Below are positions 1 to 8,153 of a DNA stretch of 64,000 bases, piece after piece. The stretch's first letter is position 1, and the number at the start of each line of letters is the position of its first letter. The stretch lies in assembly GCF_022664455.2 (NCBI RefSeq), contig NZ_JAKRKC020000001.1, positions 3,601,001 through 3,665,000 on the forward strand. The letters are read 5' to 3'. The position numbers and the translations under genes are program-made. Origin of the DNA: Actinomadura luzonensis (GTDB lineage Bacteria > Actinomycetota > Actinomycetes > Streptosporangiales > Streptosporangiaceae). The notes under the pieces were generated by a model. The model searched no databases, was not told where the DNA came from, and worked only from the letters and a program-made list of their open reading frames with translations.

Positions 1-662
1 CCCAGCTCCCGCACCGGGACGAGCACGCCGCGGGTGGCCAGCAACGCCAGGACGACCGCGAACGCCAGGGCCGCCCCGCCGGTCACCCAGGCGCGGGCGG
101 CCAGCAGGTCGATGCTGCGCTGCTCGGCGAGCAGGCTGCGCGCGGCGTAGACCTCGGCGCCGGACGCCCGCGCCGTCCCGTCCGGGCCGCTGACCAGCAG
201 CGGCGCGCCGAGGATCAGCCAGGGCGTGTCGTCCCGCACCACCCGCTGCCAGGCCAGCCGGCCGTCGGCCACCATCTGCCGCAAGTCGGCGGGGATCGCC
301 CCCAGGCCCAGGGCCAGCACCCGCCCTCCCGGCCGCCAGCGCTCCGGCGGCGCGACCGGCGTGTGCCAGTCGCCCCGGACGGCGACCGCGAACTCCACGT
401 TGGCGTCGTCGGGCAGGGCGGTGGCGACGGCGATCAGCTCGGCCGGGCCCGGCGTGGCGTCGGGCAGCGGGTCGAGCGCCTGCAGGCGGCCGCGCAACGT
501 CTGCACCGAGGCGTCCTGGGCGCGTTGCAGGATGTCGTTGCGGGCCTGGACGTACATCGCGCCGGCCACCGCCGCCGTGGTGACCACGCACAGCAGGGCG
601 AAGGCGGACAGCAGCCGGGCCCGCAGGCCCAGGCTCGGCCAGGGCCGCGCCGGCCGGCTCAA
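1..662 (-). CDS. Sensor histidine kinase, N-terminal part (cut by window edge)
   Basis: About 220 residues are visible. They give a basic N-terminus, one transmembrane helix at about residues 17-37, an extracytoplasmic sensor region of about 150 residues, and a second helix at about 191-211. The sequence then enters what should be a HAMP linker as the window ends, so the kinase core is not seen. The TTG start at 662 overlaps the stop of the response-regulator gene, which implies translational coupling. Topology and partner match membrane kinases of the CseC/MtrB type. The sensor region shows no recognisable ligand motif. Identity as a kinase rests on topology and on the adjacent regulator. 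Confidence 0.75.
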   Translation of the reverse strand, partial: MSRPARPWPSLGLRARLLSAFALLCVVTTAAVAGAMYVQARNDILQRAQDASVQTLRGRLQALDPLPDATPGPAELIAVATALPDDANVEFAVAVRGDWHTPVAPPERWRPGGRVLALGLGAIPADLRQMVADGRLAWQRVVRDDTPWLILGAPLLVSGPDGTARASGAEVYAARSLLAEQRSIDLLAARAWVTGGAALAFAVVLALLATRGVLVPVREL

Positions 663-1381
663 ACCGGGCCGAACCGGTACCCGAACCCACGCACCGTCTG
701 CACGTAGACCGGCGCGGCCGAGTCGTCCTCGATCTTGGCGCGCAGCCGCTGCACGCACGCGTCCACGAGCCGCGAGTCGCCGAAGTACCCGTGCTCCCAC
801 ACCGACTCCAGCAGCTGCTGGCGGCTGTGCACCCGGCCGGGCGTGCCGGACAGTTCGAGCAGCAGGCGCAGCTCGGTCGGGGCGAGGCTGACCGGGACGC
901 CGCGCCGGGCCACCGTCAGCGAGGCGCGGTCGATGGTGAGGTCGCCGTGCCGCTCCAGCTCGGCCTGGTCCCGGCCGATGCGCCGCAGCACGGCCCGGAT
1001 GCGGGCGTCGAGCACCCGGGGCTGCACCGGCTTGACGACGTAGTCGTCGGCGCCCGCCTCCAGGCCGGCGACCACGTCCATGTCGTCGCCGCGCGCCGTC
1101 AGCATGATGATCGGCACCTCGCCGACGGCCCGGATGCGGCGGCACACCTCGAACCCGTCGATGCCGGGCAACATCAGGTCGAGCACGACGACGTCGGGCA
1201 GGTCCGCGCGCAGCCGGTCGAGCCCCTGCTCGCCGGAGCCCGCCGCGCGCACCCGGTGCCCGTGCCGGGTCAGGGCCAGCTCCAGCCCCTCCCGTACGGC
1301 CGGGTCGTCCTCGATCAACAGCACCCGGGACGTTCCGCCGAGTTTCACCACACGCTCCGTCACTGGCCCGCCGGTCTGCAC
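659..1381 (-). CDS. OmpR/PhoB-family response regulator (CseB-like)
   Basis: 240 residues. The receiver domain (about 19-135) has acidic residues D25/D26, phosphoacceptor D68 in LDLMLPG, T95 and K117 of the KP motif. The C-terminal half is a winged-helix DNA-binding domain ending in the usual VRGFGYRF strand. The wording of the receiver around GLEAGADDYV recalls CseB, the envelope-stress regulator of Streptomyces, but no sigE-like gene is adjacent. The GTG start at 1381 has GGAG four to five bases upstream. The gene overlaps the kinase downstream and lies 36 bp after the aldo/keto reductase on the same strand, so all three could be co-transcribed. Confidence 0.93.
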   Translation of the reverse strand: MQTGGPVTERVVKLGGTSRVLLIEDDPAVREGLELALTRHGHRVRAAGSGEQGLDRLRADLPDVVVLDLMLPGIDGFEVCRRIRAVGEVPIIMLTARGDDMDVVAGLEAGADDYVVKPVQPRVLDARIRAVLRRIGRDQAELERHGDLTIDRASLTVARRGVPVSLAPTELRLLLELSGTPGRVHSRQQLLESVWEHGYFGDSRLVDACVQRLRAKIEDDSAAPVYVQTVRGFGYRFGPV

Positions 1382-1417
1382 ATCACTCCATGGTGGGCCG
1401 GGCCTGTCCCCACCTCG

Positions 1418-2278
1418 TCAGCGTACTGTCATGGTCGTGTCACGGTCGCGGGCGGCCAGGCGGTCCAGGCGGGCGTACTGGCCGGCGGTCAGGGTGAGCC
1501 GCTGCGCCGCGACGTTCTCCTCCAGGTGCGCCACGGACGTCGTGCCCGGGATGGGGAGGACGGCCGGCGAGCGGTGCAGCAGCCAGGCGAGCGCGGTCTG
1601 GGCGGGGGTGGCGCCCAGCTCGGCGGCGACCTCGGCCAGCGGGCCGCCGGGCGCGGCGTGCTCGCCGACGGCGATCGGGAAGAACGGCACGAACGCCAGC
1701 CCGTGCTCGGCCGCGTGGTCGAGGACCTGCTCGTGGGTGCGGTCGGTGAGGTTGTAGAGGTTCTGCACGGCGGCGACGGGGGCGACCGCGCGGGCCTCCT
1801 CGAGCTGGGCGACGCTCACCTCGGACAGGCCGATGTGCCGGATCTTGCCCTCCTCGCGCAGCCGGGCCAGGGCGCCGACCTGGTCGGCGAGCGGCACTTG
1901 CGGGTCGACGCGGTGCAGGTAGTACAGGTCGATGACGTCGCGGCGCAGCCGGCGCAGGCTCAGCTCGGCCTGCTGGCGCAGGTACTCGGGGCGGCCGAGC
2001 GGGATCCACTCCTCGCGGCCCGGCCGGGTCACGCCGCCCTTCGTGGCGATCACGACGTCGGCGGCGTACGGGTACAGGGCCTCGGCGATGAGCTCCTCGT
2101 TGGCGCCGAGCGCGTACGCGTCGGAGCTGTCGATGAGCTGCACCCCCAGCTCCACGGCCCGGCGCAGGACGGCCACGGCGGCCGCCCGGTCGGCCGGCGG
2201 CTCCCAGACGGTGCCGTCGGCGGCCAGCCGCATCGCGCCGAATCCGATGCGGCCCGCGTCGAGGTCCCCGATGCGCAT
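1418..2278 (-). CDS. Aldo/keto reductase
   Basis: 286 residues, a single NADPH-dependent AKR TIM barrel. The catalytic tetrad is visible: D50, Y55, K80 and H122 (in YLHRVD). The ATG at 2278 is chosen over the upstream in-frame start because GAAGGAG lies eight bases before it. The gene is divergent from a MarR regulator, and the shared promoter carries two TTGA-N4-TCAA type operators, so it is probably the regulator's target and induced by a small carbonyl or phenolic compound. The substrate cannot be read from sequence. Confidence 0.92.
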   Translation of the reverse strand: MRIGDLDAGRIGFGAMRLAADGTVWEPPADRAAAVAVLRRAVELGVQLIDSSDAYALGANEELIAEALYPYAADVVIATKGGVTRPGREEWIPLGRPEYLRQQAELSLRRLRRDVIDLYYLHRVDPQVPLADQVGALARLREEGKIRHIGLSEVSVAQLEEARAVAPVAAVQNLYNLTDRTHEQVLDHAAEHGLAFVPFFPIAVGEHAAPGGPLAEVAAELGATPAQTALAWLLHRSPAVLPIPGTTSVAHLEENVAAQRLTLTAGQYARLDRLAARDRDTTMTVR

Positions 2279-2296
2279 GATGACTCCTTCAAACGA

Positions 2297-2355
2297 TTGA
2301 GCGCTCAAGTGAGCTTTCAAGTGTGGACGCTACAGCTCCTCCGTTGAGAGTTCAA
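2297..2355. promoter_or_regulatory. Divergent AKR/MarR promoter with two MarR-type operators
   Basis: A perfect 12-bp palindrome TTGAGCGCTCAA lies at 2297-2308 and a related imperfect site TTGAGAGTTCAA at 2344-2355, with their starts 47 bp apart. The first abuts the reductase start region. The second lies just upstream of the chosen MarR ATG at 2362. Paired sites of this shape in a divergent promoter are the usual layout for a MarR repressor that controls itself and its neighbour. Binding is inferred. Confidence 0.7.
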
Positions 2356-2361
2356 GTTAGG

Positions 2362-2871
2362 ATGGCGGGCGTGGAGACCCGATGGCTCGACGGCGACGAG
2401 CAGCGCACCTGGCGAGCGTTCCTGTGGACGACCCGGCTGCTCACCGACGCCCTCGACCGGCAGTTGCAGCGCGAGGCCGGCATGCCGTACACGTACTACA
2501 TGATCATGGCGACGCTGGCGGAGGTGCCGGGACGGCGCATGACCATGACGGACCTGGCCACGCTGGTCTACTCCTCGCTCAGCCGCCTGTCGCACGCGGT
2601 GGCCAGGCTGGAGGAGCGCGGCTGGGTGCGCCGCTCCCCCAACCCGGACAACCGGCGCGTCACGTTCGCGGAGCTGACCGTCGAGGGCCTGGCCGTCCTG
2701 GAGCGGGCCGCGCCCGCGCACGTGGCCGAGGTGCGCCGGCACCTGCTGGACCCGCTCACCGGCGAGCAGGTGGCGCAGCTCCGCGAGATCATGAGCCTCC
2801 TGTGGGAACGCCTGGACCCGACGCCCGGCCGCCCCGGCCCGTACCCCGAGATCTTCGGGCCGGACGTGTGA
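2362..2871 (+). CDS. MarR-family transcriptional regulator
   Basis: 169 residues with the MarR winged helix: dimerisation helices at both ends, recognition helix around SSLSRLSHAVARLEERG and the wing sequence with NPDNRR. An in-frame GTG exists at 2323, but starting there would place operator 2344-2355 inside the gene, so the ATG at 2362 is preferred; a GTG at 2371 is also possible. It is divergent from the aldo/keto reductase and probably represses both genes through the two palindromes between them. Confidence 0.9.
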   Translation: MAGVETRWLDGDEQRTWRAFLWTTRLLTDALDRQLQREAGMPYTYYMIMATLAEVPGRRMTMTDLATLVYSSLSRLSHAVARLEERGWVRRSPNPDNRRVTFAELTVEGLAVLERAAPAHVAEVRRHLLDPLTGEQVAQLREIMSLLWERLDPTPGRPGPYPEIFGPDV

Positions 2872-2953
2872 TCCCGGCCCGGCGGAGGTACGCTGGTGGC
2901 AGGTGAGCCGGGAAGCCTGGTCGGCACGTCCAGTCCGCGACGAGACGACGAGG

Positions 2954-3898
2954 ATGTGCCCCGTGGCCCCACGCACCCCGTGCCCCATCGAGGTCGCCCA
3001 CCTGAGCAAGCGCTACGGCCCCGTGCGGGCCGTCGACGACGTCACCCTGCGCGTCGAGCGGGGCGAGATCTACGCCCTGCTCGGCCTCAACGGCGCCGGC
3101 AAGACCACCCTGATCCGCATGCTGCTCGGCATGATCGCCCCCACGGGCGGCACGGCCCGCGTCCTCGGCGCGGACGTTTCCGCCGGCGACCGGTCGGCCT
3201 GGGCGCGGGTCGGCTACCTGGTGGAGGCGGCCGCCGCCTACCCGGAGCTGACCGTCCGCGAGAACCTGGACGTCGTCCGCCGCCTCCGCCGCCTGCCCGC
3301 CGGTCCCGGCGACATCATCGACCGCCTCGCGCTCGGCCCCTACGCCGACCGGCGCGCCCGCACCCTGTCGCTCGGCAACCTCCAGCGCCTGGCCCTGGCC
3401 AGGGCCCTCATCCACGCGCCCGGCCTGCTCATCCTCGACGAGCCGGTCAACGGGCTGGACCCGGCCGGCGTCGCCGAGATCCGCGCCCTGCTCGCCGGGC
3501 TGGCGGAGCGGCAGGGCACCACCGTGTTCCTGTCCAGCCACCTGCTGGCCGAGGTCGCCCGCCTGGCCACCCGCGTCGGCATCCTGCACCACGGCCGCCT
3601 GGTCGGCGAGCACGATCCCGGCCACCTGGACCGGCACCGCCGCCGCCGGCTGCGCCTGGCCACCCGCGACGACGCGGCCGCCGGGGCGGTGCTGCGCGCC
3701 CACGGCTACCGTCCCGAGCCCGCCGGGCCGGCCGGGCTGCTGCTCGCCGACGACCGCGCCCTGGCCGAGCCGGAGCGGGTGGCCGCCGTCCTGGTCCACG
3801 GCGGGGTGCCGCCCGCCGAGCTGCGCCTGGAGGAGGAGGACCTGGAGTCGTTCTTCCTGCGTACCGTCGCGGCGCGGGACGCGGAAGGCGAGCGGTGA
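2954..3898 (+). CDS. ABC transporter ATP-binding protein (BcrA/CcmA type)
   Basis: 314 residues. Walker A GLNGAGKT is at about 44-51, the signature region reads LSLGNLQRLALAR, and Walker B LLILDEP is followed by the D-loop and the switch histidine in SSHLL. The signature has LSLGN instead of LSGGQ, a common variation in antibiotic-type exporters. A C-terminal extension of about 90 residues follows. The ATG at 2954 follows a GA-rich ribosome site. The stop shares one base with the permease start (TGATG), so the two are coupled. It likely powers an ABC-2 efflux or immunity-type exporter of unknown substrate. Confidence 0.93.
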   Translation: MCPVAPRTPCPIEVAHLSKRYGPVRAVDDVTLRVERGEIYALLGLNGAGKTTLIRMLLGMIAPTGGTARVLGADVSAGDRSAWARVGYLVEAAAAYPELTVRENLDVVRRLRRLPAGPGDIIDRLALGPYADRRARTLSLGNLQRLALARALIHAPGLLILDEPVNGLDPAGVAEIRALLAGLAERQGTTVFLSSHLLAEVARLATRVGILHHGRLVGEHDPGHLDRHRRRRLRLATRDDAAAGAVLRAHGYRPEPAGPAGLLLADDRALAEPERVAAVLVHGGVPPAELRLEEEDLESFFLRTVAARDAEGER

Positions 3899-4677
3899 TG
3901 CGCGCGGCGTTGTGGGCCGAGCTGCTGAAGGTGCGGCGCAGCCGGCTGCCCTGGATCACCGCGCTGGCCTTCACCGTGGCCGCGCTGGTGTGCGGGATGT
4001 TCATGTTCATCCTGGTCGACCCCGCGCGGGCGCGGGCGTTCGGCCTGCTCGGCGGCAAGGCGCAGCTCTCCGGCGCGAGCGCCGACTGGCCCGGCTACCT
4101 CGCGCTGCTCGCCCAGGCCGTCGCGGTGGGCGGGCTCGGCGTGTACGGGCTGGTCGCCATCTGGCTGTTCGGCCGCGAGTTCAGCGACCGCACCGCCACC
4201 GACCTGCTGGCCCTGCCCACCTCCCGCACCGCCGTGGTGGCGGCCAAGTTCGCCGTCGCCGCGGTCTGGGCGCTGCTGCTGGCCCTGCTGCTCGCCGGTC
4301 TCGGCCTGCTGATCGGGGCGGGGCTCGGCCTGCCCGGCTGGTCCGCGCCCGCCGCGGCCGCCGGGGCCGGGCACGTCCTGGCGGCGGCCGGGCTGGCCGC
4401 GCTGACGACCACGCCGCTGGCGCTGGCCGCCAGCGCCGGGCGCGGCTACCTGGCCGCCGTCGGGGTGCTGTTCTGCGTCATCTTCGCCTCCCAGGTCATC
4501 GCCGCGCTCGGCTACGGGGCCGTCTTCCCCTGGTCGGTGCCGGGCCTGTACGCCGGGATCGCCGGGCCGGGCCAGGAGCCGCCCGGCCTGCCCGGCGTGC
4601 TCCTGGTCGTGCTCACCGGGGCGGCCGGGGCGGTCGCGACCGCGCTGTGGTGGGAACGCGCCGACCACACCCGCTGA
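3898..4677 (+). CDS. ABC-2 type permease
   Basis: 259 residues with about six hydrophobic segments, starting with a short cytoplasmic amphipathic stretch (AELLKVRRSRLPW) typical of ABC-2 permeases of the BcrB type. The motif GREFSDRT between the second and third helices is the usual coupling region. It is translationally coupled to the ATPase 2954-3898 and presumably forms the exporter with it. The substrate is unknown. Confidence 0.88.
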   Translation: MRAALWAELLKVRRSRLPWITALAFTVAALVCGMFMFILVDPARARAFGLLGGKAQLSGASADWPGYLALLAQAVAVGGLGVYGLVAIWLFGREFSDRTATDLLALPTSRTAVVAAKFAVAAVWALLLALLLAGLGLLIGAGLGLPGWSAPAAAAGAGHVLAAAGLAALTTTPLALAASAGRGYLAAVGVLFCVIFASQVIAALGYGAVFPWSVPGLYAGIAGPGQEPPGLPGVLLVVLTGAAGAVATALWWERADHTR

Positions 4678-4713
4678 CCGCGCCGGCCACCCGCCCCGGC
4701 CGCGACGGAGCCC

Positions 4714-4752
4714 CGTGCCGCCGCCCGTGCCGCCGCTCGTGCCGCCGCCCGG
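4714..4752. repeat. 12-bp tandem repeat, three copies
   Basis: Three near-identical units of GTGCCGCCGCCC lie between the converging permease and phosphotransferase genes, ending 4 bp before the phosphotransferase stop (complement of 4757-4759). The copies differ by one base. It is one of several short tandem duplications found at gene 3' ends in this window. Confidence 0.85.
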
Positions 4753-4756
4753 GTGG

Positions 4757-5296
4757 TCAGGGCCGTGCGACGTGGGCGGCGACGGCCCGCGCGCACTCCA
4801 GCGGACCGGCGTGCGTGGTGTCCACCTCCACGTCGTAGGCCACGCCCTGGTGGACGGCGGCGGCCTGCGACGCGGCCATCCCGGCCGGCCGGTCGCCCCT
4901 GGCCGCCTCGCGGGCCGCGGCCACGGCCGGGTCGCAGCGCACGCCGACCCACAGCACGGCCAGCCCGGCCAGGGCGTCCTGCCAGCGCCGCCGGGACGCC
5001 GCCTGGCCGATGAACACGTCGTCCACGACGACCCGGGCGCCCGCGCGGGCCATCGCGGCGATCCCCGCCGTCCAGGCCCCGTCCATGACCGCGAACTCGG
5101 GGCCGACGTTCACGCTGCCGTCCGCGCCGATGACGAGGCCCGCCTCCGCGTCCCGCATCGCCGGCGGCAGCGCCTCGACCAGCGTGTCGACGGAGAAGGC
5201 GAGCCAGGGGTCGGGGAGGATCGTCTGCAGGGCCCGGGCGATCGTGGACTTGCCCGAGCTGGAGCCGCCGTTGAGGACGATCACCTGAGTCATCAT
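4757..5296 (-). CDS. Chloramphenicol 3-O-phosphotransferase-like kinase (CPT family)
   Basis: 179 residues, the length of the Streptomyces venezuelae enzyme. Walker A reads GGSSSGKST at about 10-18. A conserved WLAFSVDTL follows, with D37 in the register of the catalytic Asp37 I recall for CPT. Later blocks [34 protein letters not shown] and YDVEVDTTH also follow that enzyme closely. CPT phosphorylates the primary 3-hydroxyl of chloramphenicol. The neighbours do not include chloramphenicol biosynthesis genes, so this would be a stand-alone resistance gene. The upstream ABC exporter converges on it and is not in the same operon. A different small hydroxylated substrate remains possible. Confidence 0.85.
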   Translation of the reverse strand: MMTQVIVLNGGSSSGKSTIARALQTILPDPWLAFSVDTLVEALPPAMRDAEAGLVIGADGSVNVGPEFAVMDGAWTAGIAAMARAGARVVVDDVFIGQAASRRRWQDALAGLAVLWVGVRCDPAVAAAREAARGDRPAGMAASQAAAVHQGVAYDVEVDTTHAGPLECARAVAAHVARP

Positions 5297-5318
5297 CGCG
5301 CCATCCTAGGAGACCCGG

Positions 5319-5750
5319 TCAGGCCTCGACGTGGCCGAGCTGCCGGAGCTGCGTGAGGACGTCCACGATGCCCCACAGGTCGGTGATCCGGCCGTCGGCG
5401 AAGCGGACGATGAAGATCTCGTGGTAGGAGACGGGCCGCCCGGTCGGCGGCGCGCCCCGGTACTCGCCGGAGTTCGTGCCGGTGACCGTCTGCCGCACGA
5501 CGACCTTGTCCCCGGCGGCGATCAGGTCATCCAGCGCCACGCGCAGGTCGGGGAAGGCGCGCAGCAGCACCTCCCACACGCGCCGCTGCGCCGGCACGGC
5601 CGGCACCGGCCCCTCGGCCGTGTGGAAGCGCGCGTCCGGGGCCATCAGCTCCTCGACCGTCTTGACGATCACCTCCAGGTCGCCGCTGTTGATCGCGTCG
5701 TGGAAGCGGTGGTACGTCTCCTCGTTGCGGATCTCCTGTGCCGTCGCCAT
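5319..5750 (-). CDS. SnoaL-like (NTF2 fold) protein
   Basis: 143 residues with the ester/polyketide cyclase pattern: an N-terminal helix pair, FPDLRVALDDLIAAGDKVVVR in the middle, then YHEIFIVRFADGRITDLWGIVD. It is a cone-shaped alpha+beta fold that binds a small hydrophobic ligand. The ATG at 5750 is preferred because TGGAGG lies six bases upstream; an in-frame start at 5774 is weaker. There is no aromatic polyketide cluster nearby, so a cyclase role is unlikely and the function is open. Confidence 0.82.
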   Translation of the reverse strand: MATAQEIRNEETYHRFHDAINSGDLEVIVKTVEELMAPDARFHTAEGPVPAVPAQRRVWEVLLRAFPDLRVALDDLIAAGDKVVVRQTVTGTNSGEYRGAPPTGRPVSYHEIFIVRFADGRITDLWGIVDVLTQLRQLGHVEA

Positions 5751-5823
5751 GCCGGGCCTCCAAGCTCGTGTCACTGTGCCTTCGCACGTACAGACGAGAC
5801 AGCGCGGCGAAATGTGATGCGTT

Positions 5824-5862
5824 TTCAGGATTCGTCTTCAGGATTCGTCTTCAGGATTCGTC
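5824..5862. repeat. 13-bp tandem repeat spanning the TetR stop codon
   Basis: Three perfect consecutive copies of TTCAGGATTCGTC. The third, gene-proximal copy contains the last codons and the TGA stop (complement of 5851-5853) of the TetR gene. The other two copies lie downstream of that stop. Since 13 is not a multiple of three, each copy restores the stop trinucleotide in a different phase. Confidence 0.95.
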
Positions 5863-6486
5863 GCAGAGCTGGGCGGCCAGCGTCGTGTACGCCCACTCCT
5901 CCCACTGCCGCGGCGGCCAGCCGCGGTCGCGCACGAGGAGCAGGTACAGCTCCGGGCTGAGCAGGCCGAACAGCAGGTCGGCGGCCAGGTCGACCGGGAC
6001 GTCTGGGCGGAGGCCGGGCTTGCCGGCCAGCGCCTCGGCGGCGGCGCGCTGGACGGTGTGGCGCGGGTCGGGGCCGGCCGGCCACTGCGCGGCGATCTGC
6101 GGGTCGGTGGCCGCCGCCGCGGCGATCACCGGCATGATCGGGGCGACCCGGGCGAGCACCGCGCCGGTGCCGCGCACGTGTGCGCGCAGCTGGCCGCGCG
6201 CCGTGGGCTCGGCGCACGCGGAGCGGAACCACTCGCGGTCCATGGTCGCCACCGGCTCGCCGTCGCCGGCGATCGTGGTGTCGACGACGTCCTTGAACAG
6301 CGCCCGCTTGTTGCCGAAGACGAAGTAGACCGTCTGCACGGCGACCCCCGCCCGGTCGGCGACCTCCTGCAGGCTCGTCGCCCCGTAGCCCTGCGCCACG
6401 AACAGCTCGCGCGCCGCCTGGACGATCTTCTCCCGGGTGAGGCGCGAGCGTTCGGCCCGCTTGTCCGGCCGCTTGACGGTGTCCAT
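5851..6486 (-). CDS. TetR-family transcriptional regulator
   Basis: 211 residues. The N-terminal helix-turn-helix occupies about 13-60 (ARELFVAQGYGATSLQEVAD, then the recognition helix VAVQTVYFVFGNKRALF). The C-terminal ligand/dimer domain is helical and unlike any I can name. The gene is divergent from a small methyltransferase across a promoter with a perfect 15-bp palindrome, so it probably represses itself and that gene. Its last codons sit in a 13-bp tandem duplication. Confidence 0.92.
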   Translation of the reverse strand: MDTVKRPDKRAERSRLTREKIVQAARELFVAQGYGATSLQEVADRAGVAVQTVYFVFGNKRALFKDVVDTTIAGDGEPVATMDREWFRSACAEPTARGQLRAHVRGTGAVLARVAPIMPVIAAAAATDPQIAAQWPAGPDPRHTVQRAAAEALAGKPGLRPDVPVDLAADLLFGLLSPELYLLLVRDRGWPPRQWEEWAYTTLAAQLCDES

Positions 6487-6515
6487 GTCCCGAGTATATC
6501 TCTAGAGTCGAACAC

Positions 6516-6530
6516 TAGAGTTTAACTCTA
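6516..6530. promoter_or_regulatory. TetR operator between TetR and methyltransferase genes
   Basis: TAGAGTTTAACTCTA is a perfect palindrome around one central base. A further copy of the half sequence CTAGAGT lies just upstream at about 6502-6508. The site is 15 bp before the methyltransferase ATG, so a bound repressor would block its transcription. Confidence 0.75.
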
Positions 6531-6544
6531 CGAACGGAGCGAGC

Positions 6545-7144
6545 ATGGACCAGCAGGAAGTGGCCGTCCGCAGGGAGCTGGAGGAGTACTACCGCGCAGG
6601 CCGGCCGCCGTGGGACACCGGCGTCACCCCGCCCGAGCTGATCGCCCTCGTCGAGGGCCCCGGTGCGCTGCCGCCCGGCCGCGCGCTGGAGCTGGGCTGC
6701 GGCACCGGCACCAACGCCGTCTACCTGGCCGGGCACGGCTGGGACGTCGTCGCCGTCGACCTGATCGAGCAGGCCGCCGGGCAGGCCCGCGCCAAGGCCG
6801 CGGCGGCCGGAGCCCGGGACGCGGTCCGGGTGCTGTGCGGGGACGCCACCCGCCTCGACGAGCTGGACGCCCCCGGCCCCTACGACCTGTTCTTCGACCT
6901 GAGCTGCTACTGCGGCATCCCGCCGCACCGCCGCGACGACTACGCCGGCGGCGTCACCCGGCGGGCCGCGCCCGGCGCGCGGCTGCTGATGTTCGGCTAC
7001 GGGCCCGGGGCGTTCGACGCCGACCTGTTCGCCGGGGTCACCGCCGACGAGCTGCGGGCCCGGTTCGCCGGCTGGGAGCTGACCGACGTCACGCCCGGCA
7101 CGAACCCGGTGCCGACCTTCTGGTTCACGCTGCGCAAGGAGTGA
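6545..7144 (+). CDS. Class I SAM-dependent methyltransferase
   Basis: 199 residues. Motif I ALELGCGTGTNAVYLA lies at about 50-65, followed by an acidic motif II (VVAVDLIEQA) and GDATRLDEL. The N-terminal PPWDTGVTPPELIALV is typical of the TehB/thiopurine-methyltransferase-like group. It sits under the TAGAGTT-type operator and is divergent from TetR, suggesting induction by a compound that it modifies. The acceptor is unknown. Confidence 0.88.
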   Translation: MDQQEVAVRRELEEYYRAGRPPWDTGVTPPELIALVEGPGALPPGRALELGCGTGTNAVYLAGHGWDVVAVDLIEQAAGQARAKAAAAGARDAVRVLCGDATRLDELDAPGPYDLFFDLSCYCGIPPHRRDDYAGGVTRRAAPGARLLMFGYGPGAFDADLFAGVTADELRARFAGWELTDVTPGTNPVPTFWFTLRKE

Positions 7145-7243
7145 GGGCTTCGCAGGTGCCGTCGAGCCTGGGCGGGTTTGCCGCGCGGCGCGCGGGGCAC
7201 TGCGGGATGGGCAAGTGAACGTGCGTTCGGGGAGAGAACCGAC

Positions 7244-7465
7244 ATGAGCCATGGACCGGTGGAGAAGGACCCGGACGAGTGGACGACCGGCGACGAGCCC
7301 ATGACCGGCCCGCAGGAGTCCTACCTGCGCACGCTGGCCAGGGAGGCGGGCCGGGAGGTGCCGGACGGGCTCAGCAAGGCCGACGCGTCCCGGATGATCG
7401 ACGAGCTGCAGCAGGACAGCGAGCGGCTGCGCTCCTCCGGCGAGGAGCGGGACGCCGGGAAGTGA
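7244..7465 (+). CDS. DUF3072 small protein
   Basis: 73 residues, matching the DUF3072 pattern: EKDPDEWTTGDEPMTGPQESYL followed by a helix with GLSKADASRMIDELQ. It is acidic, soluble and without membrane segments. The ATG at 7244 is chosen over the in-frame start 66 bp upstream because the conserved region begins just after it and GGGGAGAG lies before it. The role is unknown. Confidence 0.8.
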   Translation: MSHGPVEKDPDEWTTGDEPMTGPQESYLRTLAREAGREVPDGLSKADASRMIDELQQDSERLRSSGEERDAGK

Positions 7466-7542
7466 CCCGCGCCCCGGCCCGGAGCACGTGTCCGGGCCGG
7501 GCCGGATGGGCCGGGCCGGGCGGGGCCGGGCCGGGTGGGCGG

Positions 7543-8028
7543 TCAGTCCGCGAGGGCGGCGAACGCGCCGGGCTGGTAGGAGCCGCCCGGCTTGCGCACG
7601 ATGACGTTGAGCCGGTTGTTGGCGTTGATCATCGCGATCAGGGAGACCAGGGCGGCGAGCTGGTCGTCGTCGTAGTGCTCGCGCGCCTTCGCCCAGGTCC
7701 CGTCCGACACGCCGGAGTGGGCGTCGGCGATGCGGGTGCCCTCCTCGGCGAGCGCCAGCGCGGCCCGCTCGGCCTCGGTGAACACGGTGGACTCACGCCA
7801 GGCGGCCACCAGGTGGAGCCGGACCGCGCTCTCGCCGGCGGCGGCGGCGTCCTTGGTGTGGTAGTCGACGCAGAAGCCGCAGCCGTTGATCTGGCTGGCG
7901 CGCAACATGACGAGGTCCTGGACGGACCGGGGCAGCGACGACTGGGTGATCGCCAGGGCGACGTTGTAGATCCGCTTGGCGATCTTCGCGCCGAGCGGGT
8001 TGGCCATCAGATCCATGCGGGGTTCCAT
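7543..8028 (-). CDS. Carboxymuconolactone decarboxylase/AhpD-like protein
   Basis: 161 residues, all-helical CMD fold. The AhpD-type redox motif C50-G-F-C53 with H57 is present in NGCGFCVDYHTKDA, which points to a peroxidase/disulfide role rather than true decarboxylation. The ATG at 8028 has GAGGAC eight to nine bases upstream; the reading frame extends to 8136 but the extra residues look non-coding. It is divergent from the GH-like gene. Confidence 0.88.
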   Translation of the reverse strand: MEPRMDLMANPLGAKIAKRIYNVALAITQSSLPRSVQDLVMLRASQINGCGFCVDYHTKDAAAAGESAVRLHLVAAWRESTVFTEAERAALALAEEGTRIADAHSGVSDGTWAKAREHYDDDQLAALVSLIAMINANNRLNVIVRKPGGSYQPGAFAALAD

Positions 8029-8153
8029 GATGTGGTGTCCTCGTTCGGGTGGTGCGTGCCGCTCGCGGCGGCCTGACGCACACAAGATGCCGCCGGGCCC
8101 GCGCCTGTGACGGCGTCGCCCGGTGATCCACGTCACCGCCTACGATCGGAGGC

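Noticed and set aside
791..2347. A 518-codon plus-strand frame opposite the response regulator and aldo/keto reductase
   Set aside because: Both minus-strand genes have intact catalytic motifs; this frame has none.
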